NCBI RefSeq assembly: GCF_035999195.1
Contig: NZ_DASYGY010000009.1
Location: 558,001-622,000, forward strand
Length of the DNA stretch: 64,000 bases
Source of the DNA: Pseudoxanthomonas sp.
GTDB lineage: Bacteria; Pseudomonadota; Gammaproteobacteria; Xanthomonadales; Xanthomonadaceae
Direction of reading: 5' to 3'
Positions 50,422-57,945 of the stretch are shown here, piece by piece (within the stretch, counting starts at the first letter, position 1; every line of letters starts with the position of its first letter). The position numbers and the translations under genes are program-made. A model generated the notes under the pieces. That model saw only the letters and a list, made by a program, of their open reading frames with translations, was not told the origin of the DNA and did no database searches.

Positions 50422-51020
50422 TGCAGTCCGTACTCGATGAAGTTCTTCAGCAGCCGCGCGCCGACGGCGCCCGAACGCTCGGGATGGAATTGCGCACCGG
50501 CCACGTTGCCCCGCTGTACCACGGCGGCGAAGCGCTGGCCATGCTCGCTGCTGCACAGGCAATCGTCGTCGACCGGCGCCGCATAGCTGTGCACGAAGTA
50601 GGCGTGGTCGCCGTCGGCGATACCGTCCAGCAACGACGCATCGCGGGTGCGGCGCAGGGTGTTCCAGCCCATGTGCGGCACGCGGATGCCGGGCGCGGCC
50701 GACAGCTTGCGCACGCGACCCGGCAGCAGGCCAAGGCAGGGCGTGTCGTCTTCCTGGGAATGCGCGAACAGCAGCTGCACGCCGACGCAGACGCCCAGCA
50801 GCGGCTTGTCCAGCGTGCGCAGGGTATCGACCAGATCCAGTTCCCGTAGCCGCGTCATGCACACCGCCGCCGCACCGACGCCGGGCAGGATCACCCGGTC
50901 CGCATTGCGGATCGTTGCGGAATCGCCGGTCAGTTCCGCGTCCACACCCAGCCGCTGCAAGGCATAGCGCACCGAGCCGATGTTGGAGCCACCGGCGTCG
51001 ACCAGCACGACCTTCGTCAC
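50418..51020 (-). CDS. hisH: imidazole glycerol phosphate synthase, glutaminase subunit
   Basis: The 200-residue class I glutamine amidotransferase supplying ammonia to HisF. The catalytic Cys lies in LLGVCVGVQLLF, and the His-Glu pair in QFHPERSG. Starts with GTG, overlapping the hisB stop (GTGA). Confidence 0.95.
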   Translation of the reverse strand: MTKVVLVDAGGSNIGSVRYALQRLGVDAELTGDSATIRNADRVILPGVGAAAVCMTRLRELDLVDTLRTLDKPLLGVCVGVQLLFAHSQEDDTPCLGLLPGRVRKLSAAPGIRVPHMGWNTLRRTRDASLLDGIADGDHAYFVHSYAAPVDDDCLCSSEHGQRFAAVVQRGNVAGAQFHPERSGAVGARLLKNFIEYGLQ

Positions 51021-52090
51021 AGCGCCCCCTTGGTCGACGGCAGTTCGGCGCCTTCGCGCTTGACCGCCTGGCGCAGCGCACGCGCCAGCGCCTTGAAGCT
51101 GGCCTCGACCTTGTGGTGGTCGTTGTCGCCTTCGACCTTCAGGTTGAGGTTCAGGCCGGAGGCGTCGCAGAGCGAGCGGAAGAAATGCGGCACCAGTTCC
51201 GTCGGCAGGTCGCCGACGCGTTCGCGCTTGAACTCGCCGCTGAAGACGAAGTACGGACGTCCACTGAAATCCAGCGCAGCGCTGGCCAGCGTCTCGTCCA
51301 TCGGCAGGGTGAAGCCGTAGCGCCCGATGCCGCGCTTGTCGCCCAGCGCTTCCTTCAGCGCCTGCCCCAGCGCGAGACCGGTGTCCTCGACGGTGTGGTG
51401 CTCGTCGATGTGCAGGTCGCCGTCGGCGCGGACGTCCAGCGCGAAGCCGCCGTGCTTGCCGATCTGTTCCAGCATGTGGTCGAAGAACGGCAGGCCGGTC
51501 TTCGCGACCGGCTCGGCGACACGGTCGAGATCCACCTCGACGCGGATCCTGGTTTCCTTCGTGTTGCGCTGGACGACGGCACGCCGCGGCGCATCCGCCA
51601 GCTCGTGCGCGATGCCGGCCCAGTCCCACTCGCCGCCGAACTGCGCGGTCTTCAGCTGGAAGCCGCGGATCTTCAGATTCTCGGCGAACTGGATGTCGGT
51701 CGGCCGGTCGCCGACCATGCCCGAGCGCGCCCAGTCGATGCTCCGGTCCTGCAGGTACGGCACCATCAGGCCGATACCCGGCTTGCGCGTGGGCTTGTTC
51801 TCGTGCGGCCAGCTCTCGTCGATCAGCACGTCGCGGAAGCGGATGCCCTGGCTCTCGAACACCTGCATCATCAGGGCCTGCGGGCCGTCGAAGCTGGCAC
51901 GCGGGTACTGCTCGCTGCCCAGCCCGTCCTGGTTGCTGACGATGACGAACTCGTAGCCGGCGTCGCGCAGCTTCAGTAGTGCGGGAACGACGCCGGCGAC
52001 GAAGCGCACCTTCTCGTAGGCATCGATCTGGAAATCCTCGGGCTCCTCGATCAGGGTGCCGTCGCGGTCGATGAAGAGGATGGGCGTCAT
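51017..52090 (-). CDS. hisB: bifunctional histidinol-phosphatase / imidazoleglycerol-phosphate dehydratase
   Basis: The 357-residue fusion common in gammaproteobacteria. The N-terminal HAD phosphatase begins ILFIDRDGTLIEEP, with the DxD nucleophile. The C-terminal dehydratase has DLDRVAEPVAKTGLPFFDHM, DLHIDEHHTVEDTG and GDNDHHKVEASFKA with its metal-binding His clusters. Coupled to hisC by ATGA. Confidence 0.96.
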   Translation of the reverse strand: MTPILFIDRDGTLIEEPEDFQIDAYEKVRFVAGVVPALLKLRDAGYEFVIVSNQDGLGSEQYPRASFDGPQALMMQVFESQGIRFRDVLIDESWPHENKPTRKPGIGLMVPYLQDRSIDWARSGMVGDRPTDIQFAENLKIRGFQLKTAQFGGEWDWAGIAHELADAPRRAVVQRNTKETRIRVEVDLDRVAEPVAKTGLPFFDHMLEQIGKHGGFALDVRADGDLHIDEHHTVEDTGLALGQALKEALGDKRGIGRYGFTLPMDETLASAALDFSGRPYFVFSGEFKRERVGDLPTELVPHFFRSLCDASGLNLNLKVEGDNDHHKVEASFKALARALRQAVKREGAELPSTKGAL

Positions 52091-53235
52091 GGGACGGTTT
52101 CTGCAGGAGGGGCTTCCGCCCCCTTGGGAGAGACGGCCGGGGCTGACGCCGTGCCGGCGAAGGAGGCATCCGTGTTCAATGCCGACAGCACGCGGTCGTT
52201 CTGCTCTGGCGAGCCGACGGTGATGCGCAGCGCATCATCGAGCTGCGGCGCAGCGCGCTGGTCGCGTACCACCACGCCGGCGGCGAGCAGCGCGCGGAAG
52301 GCACGCTCGGCATCGTCGAAGCGCGCGAGCAGATAGTTGCCCTGCGAGGGATAGACACGTCTTACGCCGGGCACGCGCGCCAACGCGTACTGCAGGCGCT
52401 CGCGCTCGCGACGCACCGTGGCCACCCGTTCACGCGTCTGCGCGAGTGCGGCGTCGGACAGGCCTTCCAGGGCCAGGTCGGCGGAAGGCGTGGGCACCGG
52501 ATACGGCGCCTGGCAGCGCTGCAGCACCGCGATCAGGTCCGCTTCGCCGATCACCGCACCGATGCGCGCTGCGGCCAGGGCGTGCGCCTTGGACAGCGTA
52601 CGCAGCACGGCGATGTTGGCGTGCGCGCCGACCAGCGTGGTCGCGGAACCGGCGTCGGCGAACTCGCCATAGGCTTCGTCCACGACCACCAGCGCCTTGC
52701 CTTCCAGCGCACGCGCGAGGCCTGCGATGGCGTCGAGCGGAATGGCCGAGCCCGCCGGATTCGATGGCGAGCACAGGAACACCAGCTTCGCGCCCTGCGC
52801 CAGTGCGGCCTCGCGGATGGCGTCGAGATCGGCGACCAGGCCCGCTTCGCCGTCCACCAGCGGCACGTCGATGATGCGTGCGCCCTGCAGACGTGCGCAG
52901 ACGGCATACATGCCGAACACCGGCGGCGTCACCACGATCGCGTCCTGTCCCGGGACGCACAACGCACGCACGAGCAGGTCGATGGCTTCGTCGCTGCCGC
53001 GTCCGACCAGCACCTGTTCCGGCGCCACGCCGTAGAGCTGCGCCAGCCGTTCGCGCAATGCCGGCGGCTGCGGATCGGGATAACGGCGGCTGCGGCCCTG
53101 CGCATCGGCCGGATTCGCCCACGCGGATTCGTTGGCGTTCAACCACACATCGCCGCGCAAGGCTTCGCTGCGTGCGGACTTGTAGCCGGCGAAGTCGCGC
53201 AGGTCAGGGCGCACGAGGGACAGGACCGCGCTCAT
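52087..53235 (-). CDS. hisC: histidinol-phosphate aminotransferase with repeat-derived C-terminal tail
   Basis: PLP enzyme of step 7, 382 residues. WLNANESAWANP, PSNPAGSAIPLD, VVDEAYGEFAD and LSKAHALAAARIG (PLP lysine) are in order. After the normal end of the fold (ITVGSPEQNDRVLSAL) come about 27 extra Ala/Pro-rich residues. Part of them, SPKGAEAPPAETVP, is encoded by the string GCAGGAGGGGCTTCCGCCCC, like a half of a chromosomal palindromic repeat. Overlaps both neighbours by four bases. Confidence 0.94.
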   Translation of the reverse strand: MSAVLSLVRPDLRDFAGYKSARSEALRGDVWLNANESAWANPADAQGRSRRYPDPQPPALRERLAQLYGVAPEQVLVGRGSDEAIDLLVRALCVPGQDAIVVTPPVFGMYAVCARLQGARIIDVPLVDGEAGLVADLDAIREAALAQGAKLVFLCSPSNPAGSAIPLDAIAGLARALEGKALVVVDEAYGEFADAGSATTLVGAHANIAVLRTLSKAHALAAARIGAVIGEADLIAVLQRCQAPYPVPTPSADLALEGLSDAALAQTRERVATVRRERERLQYALARVPGVRRVYPSQGNYLLARFDDAERAFRALLAAGVVVRDQRAAPQLDDALRITVGSPEQNDRVLSALNTDASFAGTASAPAVSPKGAEAPPAETVP

Positions 53236-54545
53236 GCGGCCGCCTTGCGCAGGCGCAGCGCGACGGCGTTGGCGTGCGCATCCAGGCCTTCGGCGCGCGC
53301 CAGCGTCAGTGCGCAGTCGCCGATGGCGGCAATGCCGGCGCGGCTGGCCGACTGCACGCTGACGAAATTCTGGAAACTGGCCACGCTGACGCCGCTGTAC
53401 GCGCGCGCGGCGCCGCTGGTGGGCAGCACATGGTTGGTGCCGCTGCAGTAGTCGCCCAGCGCTTCCGGGGTGTAATCGCCCAGGAACACCGAACCGGCCG
53501 CCTCCACCCTGGGCAGCCATGCGCGCGGTTCGCGCAGGGCGACGATCAGGTGCTCCGGCGCATAGCGGTTGCTGATGGCGAAGGCGTCATCGAGCGTCGC
53601 GACCTTGACCAGCCGCGACGCCGACAGCGCCTGACGCGCGATGTCGGCACGGTCCAGCGCGGCGAGCTGCGTCGCCAGTTCGGCCTGTACGCGCCCGATC
53701 AGGCCGTCGTCGTCGGACAGCAGCAGCACCTGCGAATCCGGGCCGTGCTCGGCCTGCGACAGCAGGTCGGCGGCGACGAAGGCAGCATCCGCGCCGGCAT
53801 CGGCGATCACCAGCACTTCCGACGGTCCGGCCGGCATGTCGATGGCCGCGGCACCGGCCTGCGCGACCTGCCGCTTGGCTTCGGTCACGTAGCTATTCCC
53901 AGGACCGAACAGCTTGTCGCAGGCCGGCACGCTCTCGGTGCCGAACGCCATCGCGGCGATCGCCTGCGCGCCACCGAGCTTGAACACGCGGCGTACACCG
54001 GTCAGCTGGGCGGCCACCAGCACCGCAGGATCGGCGGTACCGTCCTTGCGCGGCGGCGTGCACAGCACCACGTCGCGGCAGCCGGCCAGGCGCGACGGCA
54101 CGCCCAGCATCAACGCCGTGGACGGCAACGGTGCGCTGCCGGCGGGTACGTACAGGCCCACGCGCGGGATCGGCAGGATCATCCGCTCGCAGACCACGCC
54201 CGGCGCGGTTTCCACCGCATAGGGCTGCGCCATGCCGGCGCGGTGGAACGCCTCGATGCGCTCGGCGGCGTCCTGCATCGCCTGGCGCAGGTCGGCAGGC
54301 ACGGCGGTGTGCGCGGCCGCGAATTCCTCTTCGCTGACCTCGAAGGCGGCCAGTTCCACGCCGTCGAAGCGCGCGGTGACCTCGCGCAGGGCCGCGTCGC
54401 CGCGCGCCTGCACCTCGGCCAGCAGACCGGCGACGGCATCATGGGTGCGCTGCGCGACGGTCTGCGCGGGCCGGGCGAGCAGCGAGGCGCGCGCGGCGTC
54501 ATCCAGGGAATTCCAGTCGTACACGAGAGCAGGCGACGCGGTCAT
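53232..54545 (-). CDS. hisD: histidinol dehydrogenase
   Basis: Zinc- and NAD-dependent last enzyme of the pathway, 437 residues. VGLYVPAGSAPLPSTALMLG, DKLFGPGNSYVTEAKRQV, DMPAGPSEVLVIAD and AEHGPDSQVLLLS match the family, with the catalytic Glu-His in ISNRYAPEHLIV. ATG 54545 overlaps the hisG stop. Confidence 0.96.
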   Translation of the reverse strand: MTASPALVYDWNSLDDAARASLLARPAQTVAQRTHDAVAGLLAEVQARGDAALREVTARFDGVELAAFEVSEEEFAAAHTAVPADLRQAMQDAAERIEAFHRAGMAQPYAVETAPGVVCERMILPIPRVGLYVPAGSAPLPSTALMLGVPSRLAGCRDVVLCTPPRKDGTADPAVLVAAQLTGVRRVFKLGGAQAIAAMAFGTESVPACDKLFGPGNSYVTEAKRQVAQAGAAAIDMPAGPSEVLVIADAGADAAFVAADLLSQAEHGPDSQVLLLSDDDGLIGRVQAELATQLAALDRADIARQALSASRLVKVATLDDAFAISNRYAPEHLIVALREPRAWLPRVEAAGSVFLGDYTPEALGDYCSGTNHVLPTSGAARAYSGVSVASFQNFVSVQSASRAGIAAIGDCALTLARAEGLDAHANAVALRLRKAAA

Positions 54546-55456
54546 GCCAGCGACCTCTCGACCGACAGCACCATCAGGCCCTGCGCGCCGGCGCGCTGCA
54601 GCTCCTCCAACCGCTGCCAGGTGACCGCGCCGTGGCACATCGCCTGCAACGAAAGCGGGCCGTCCTCGCCGCCCGGCAGCGTGACCAGGCCTTCGCTGTC
54701 GGTCAGCAGCCGCGACAGCGCGGGCACGGTGTCGCGCTCGGCGCGGAACATCAGCAGCTTGCTGTCCTTGAGCTTCAGCACGCCATCGAGCCGGCGCAGC
54801 AGCATGTCGGCCAAGCCGGCGCGGGCATCGTCGAACTCACGCGCCGGACCGGCGAGCACCGCTTCGCTGTCCAGCAACGTCTCCACCGGCTTCAACTGGT
54901 TAGCGGCCAGCGTGGCACCGCTGGAGACCAGATCGCAGATCAGGTCCGCGGTGCCCAGCTTCGGCGCGATCTCCACCGAGCCGGACAGCTCGACCACGGC
55001 CGCGTCAATCCCGCGCGCCTGCAGCCATTGCCGCAGGATGGACGGATAGCTGGTGGCGATGCGCAGGCCCTGCAGCTGCTGCGGCCCGGTCCATTCCCAG
55101 CTGTCGGGTACGGCCAGCATCAGCCGGCAGCTGCCGAAGCCGAGCGGGCGCAGTTCGCGGTAGGCGGCCGGCAGGCCGTTGAGCGTGCGCTCACCGGCCT
55201 GCTCGTCCAGTTCGTTGCGGCCGACGATGCCGAAATCGCAGACGCCGTCGGCGATCAGGCCGGGAATGTCGTCGTCGCGTACCAGCAGCAGGTCGACCGG
55301 CAGGGATTCGCCGTAGCAGAACAGCTTGTCGCGGCTCTCGCGCCAGCTCAGGCCGCAGGCGGCCAGCAGCGTGCGCGCCGGCTCGGCCAGCCGCCCGCTC
55401 TTCTGGATGGCGATGCGCAGACGCTCGCGCGTCGCAGGGGTCGGGGAGGGACTCAT
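54542..55456 (-). CDS. hisG: ATP phosphoribosyltransferase
   Basis: First and feedback-inhibited enzyme of histidine synthesis, 304 residues, long form. LRIAIQKSGRLAEPARTLLA, FGIVGRNELDEQ, ATSYPSILRQWLQ and the P-loop-like GSVEIAPKLGTADLICDLVS are present, and a C-terminal regulatory domain (about 230-304) should bind histidine. Starts seven bases after yerC. Confidence 0.96.
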   Translation of the reverse strand: MSPSPTPATRERLRIAIQKSGRLAEPARTLLAACGLSWRESRDKLFCYGESLPVDLLLVRDDDIPGLIADGVCDFGIVGRNELDEQAGERTLNGLPAAYRELRPLGFGSCRLMLAVPDSWEWTGPQQLQGLRIATSYPSILRQWLQARGIDAAVVELSGSVEIAPKLGTADLICDLVSSGATLAANQLKPVETLLDSEAVLAGPAREFDDARAGLADMLLRRLDGVLKLKDSKLLMFRAERDTVPALSRLLTDSEGLVTLPGGEDGPLSLQAMCHGAVTWQRLEELQRAGAQGLMVLSVERSLA

Positions 55457-55463
55457 GGGGTAC

Positions 55464-55787
55464 TCAGTGGGAAGCGGTGGCGGTCGCGGCCTGCTGGCGC
55501 TGGACAGCGGTGGCGTAACCGCCGGCCCCCCGCTCCAGCGTGCGCGCGACACGGCCGATGGTGGTCACGCTGACCTGGGTCAGGTCGTGGATCTCGCGGT
55601 AGGGCACGCCCTTGAGCAGCAGCGGCACGACCCGCCAGCGGTCCGACATGGCTTCCAGCTCGGCCGGCGTGCAGAGATCCTCCAGGAAGGCCCGCACCTC
55701 GTCGGCATCGGCCAGCGCCGCCAGGGCGTCGCACAGGGCGCGCACGGGGGCATCGGCAACGTCATCGGGGGACACGCGGCGTTTCAT
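55464..55787 (-). CDS. TrpR-superfamily regulator YerC/YecD, probable his-operon repressor
   Basis: A 107-residue helical protein of the YerC/YecD branch of the TrpR superfamily: LCTPAELEAMSDRWRVVPLL, then the DNA-reading helix-turn-helix in GVPYREIHDLTQVSVTTIGR and VARTLERG. It is the promoter-proximal gene of the his operon, seven bases before hisG. A perfect inverted repeat with a TrpR-like core lies over its promoter. I infer a repressor that binds DNA when histidine is ample; YerC relatives have been proposed as HisR in other bacteria. Confidence 0.87.
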   Translation of the reverse strand: MKRRVSPDDVADAPVRALCDALAALADADEVRAFLEDLCTPAELEAMSDRWRVVPLLLKGVPYREIHDLTQVSVTTIGRVARTLERGAGGYATAVQRQQAATATASH

Positions 55788-55804
55788 GGGCTGGAGGACA
55801 TTCC

Positions 55805-55828
55805 AATGTACTAATGCGTTAGTACATT
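55805..55828 (-). promoter_or_regulatory. perfect palindromic operator of the yerC-his operon
   Basis: Two 10-bp arms, AATGTACTAA and TTAGTACATT, flank TGCG. The central 18 bp, GTACTAATGCGTTAGTAC, shares GTACTA-N6-TAGTAC with the E. coli trp operator. It ends 18 bases upstream of the yerC ATG. Confidence 0.85.
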
Positions 55829-55852
55829 AATGCGATTGTTGCGGAGCGTCAA
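55824..55852 (-). promoter_or_regulatory. promoter of the yerC-his operon
   Basis: On the minus strand TTGACG (55852-55847), a 17-bp spacer and TAATGT (55829-55824) make a good sigma-70 promoter. The -10 element overlaps the palindromic operator, so a bound repressor would exclude RNA polymerase. Confidence 0.75.
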
Positions 55853-56017
55853 GCCGTGCTGTCTGGAAACGGCCGCAATCCGCGTTGTCCCGGACAAGAC
55901 AGCGACAGGAACCTCGATGGACTGGAGCGGACACGGACGATGAGTACACTGCCATGGACGCCTGATGGCCGGACGGAGATAGACTCCGTTCCGGCCGGAA
56001 ACCCGGGGGGGACGGGC

Positions 56018-57847
56018 ATGCAGCGACAACGCGACAGGCGCTCCACCGGCCACCGGGCCACTTTCTGGCTGGTGCTCTGCCTGGCGTGGCTGCCCCTGCT
56101 GGCTACCGCGGCCCCTGCCGCACGCATCTCGCCCGACGCCAGCTATCTTCCGCTCGCCCCGCAAACCACGTACCTGCACGATACGGCCGGTGGCATCAGT
56201 GTCGAGGAAGCCGCGCGGCAGTTCACCGCCGGCCGCTTCGCTCCCCTGCCCGACGGCGATGCCTCCTTCGGTTTCCAGACCGGCGCGTTCTGGTTCCATG
56301 TCGCCGTCACCAACCAGAACCCGCGCGAGCAACGCTGGTTGCTGGTGCAGCAGTACGCGCTGAGCGACCGCATCGACATCTACGCCCGGTACCCCGATGG
56401 GCGCACGATCCACCACATCGGCGGCGACACCTTCCCGTTCGAGCAGCGCAGCGTGCGCTACCGCCACCCCAACTTCTGGCTCGACCTGCCGACCGGCGAA
56501 CGGGTGGACCTGCTGGTCCGCGTGCAGAGCCAGAGCTCGATGCAGGTGCCGCTGTTCCTGTACACGCCGGCCGCCTTCGCCGAACTGTCGCGCGACGGCC
56601 AGCTCGGCATCGGCATCTACTACGGCATCCTGCTGGCGCTGTTCTTCTACAACCTGGTGCTGTGGCTGGTGCTGCGCGACGGCAGCTACTTCTGGTACCT
56701 GTTCCACATCAGTGCGTTCGGCCTGGTGCTGTTCACCCTCAACGGGCTGGGGTTCGAGTACCTGTGGCCGCATTCCACCTGGCTGGCGGACAAGTCGGTG
56801 CCGCTGTCGGTGTGCCTGGCCCAGATCGGCATGCAGCAGTTCTCGCGGACCTTCCTTGACCTCAACACCCGATGGCGCTGGGGCGACCGCATCAGCAAGG
56901 CGATCATCGCGTTCTTCGTGCTGCTCGGCATCGCCGCCACGCAACTGCCCTACCACGTGGCCACGCCGATCGCCTCGGCGGCCGTGTTCCCCAGCATCGT
57001 TTGGATCGCGGTGGTCGCACTGGTGGTGGTGCGCAGCGGTTATCGCCCGGCGAAGGTATTCCTGCTGGCGTGGGCGATGTTCCTGCTGGGCACCGGCATC
57101 TTCGTGGCGCTGGCGTTCGGCCTGCTGCCCAAGACCTTCCTGACCGAGTACGGCGTGCAGATCGGCTCGGCGCTGGAGATGCTGCTGCTGTCGGTGGCGC
57201 TGGGCTACCGGTACGCCGCGCTGCGCAACGAGAACGAGCGGATCGTGCGCGATGCGAAGAACCTGCTGGAGGAGCAGATCGTCGTCCGCACCGGCGAGCT
57301 GCGGCAGGCGATGTCGGAACTGCAGACGGCGCACCACCGGCTGCGCGAATCCAGCCGCCTCGACGGCCTGACCGACCTCTACAACCGCACGCATTTCCGC
57401 GAAGCGTTCGAGCACCTGCTGTCGCAGTCGCGCAACTCGCAGCGTCCGATCTCGCTGCTGATGATCGACTTGGACCATTTCAAGCGCATCAACGACAACT
57501 ACGGCCACCTGGTCGGCGACGACTGCCTGCGCTGCACGTCGAACACGCTGGCCGAGACGCTGCGGCCGCACGGCGCGCTGCTGGCGCGGTTCGGCGGCGA
57601 GGAGTTCATCGCCGCCCTGCCCGGCATGGGCCTGGGCGAAGCCAGCGTGGTGGCCGAGGAACTGCGCCAAGCGCTGCGTGCCGCGCCCTGCCGCAGCGGC
57701 ACGCTGGAAATCGCCGTGTCCGCCAGCATCGGTGTGCACTGCGTCGACCTGGACGCCCGCGACAGCCTGGAATCCGCCCTGCAGGTGGCCGACCAGGCGC
57801 TGTACGCCGCCAAGGCCGAAGGGCGGGATTGCGTGCGGACGCTGTAG
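56018..57847 (+). CDS. membrane diguanylate cyclase, 7TMR-DISM type
   Basis: A 609-residue protein with a signal segment (ATFWLVLCLAWLPLLATAA), a periplasmic 7TMR-DISM extracellular domain (about 35-170), seven transmembrane helices (about 190-385), a short coiled coil and a GGDEF domain (about 440-600). The signature GGEEF near 526-530 is intact, so it should make c-di-GMP. The RxxD inhibitory site is RPHG and thus probably lost. I start at ATG 56018, preceded by GGGGG; ATGs at 55940 and 55856 are alternatives. The sensor module may bind carbohydrate or a related periplasmic ligand. Confidence 0.9.
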   Translation: MQRQRDRRSTGHRATFWLVLCLAWLPLLATAAPAARISPDASYLPLAPQTTYLHDTAGGISVEEAARQFTAGRFAPLPDGDASFGFQTGAFWFHVAVTNQNPREQRWLLVQQYALSDRIDIYARYPDGRTIHHIGGDTFPFEQRSVRYRHPNFWLDLPTGERVDLLVRVQSQSSMQVPLFLYTPAAFAELSRDGQLGIGIYYGILLALFFYNLVLWLVLRDGSYFWYLFHISAFGLVLFTLNGLGFEYLWPHSTWLADKSVPLSVCLAQIGMQQFSRTFLDLNTRWRWGDRISKAIIAFFVLLGIAATQLPYHVATPIASAAVFPSIVWIAVVALVVVRSGYRPAKVFLLAWAMFLLGTGIFVALAFGLLPKTFLTEYGVQIGSALEMLLLSVALGYRYAALRNENERIVRDAKNLLEEQIVVRTGELRQAMSELQTAHHRLRESSRLDGLTDLYNRTHFREAFEHLLSQSRNSQRPISLLMIDLDHFKRINDNYGHLVGDDCLRCTSNTLAETLRPHGALLARFGGEEFIAALPGMGLGEASVVAEELRQALRAAPCRSGTLEIAVSASIGVHCVDLDARDSLESALQVADQALYAAKAEGRDCVRTL

Positions 57848-57858
57848 GATCTTCTGCT

Positions 57859-57925
57859 GTTGTGGGAGCGACGTGAGTCGCGATGCTTTCTGCAAAAAGC
57901 TCGCGACTCACGTCGCTCCCACAAC
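57859..57925. repeat. REP palindrome, GTTGTGGGAGCGACG type
   Basis: Two perfect 25-bp inverted arms, starting GTTGTGGGAGCGACGTGAGT, around a 17-bp centre, between the convergent cyclase and lyase genes. Third copy of the family in this window. Confidence 0.9.
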
Positions 57926-57945
57926 CACCCGCCTGCGCAGCCGGC

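Noticed and set aside
55829..55860. Histidine leader-peptide attenuator
   Set aside because: No short frame with a run of His codons and no competing hairpins lie before yerC or hisG.
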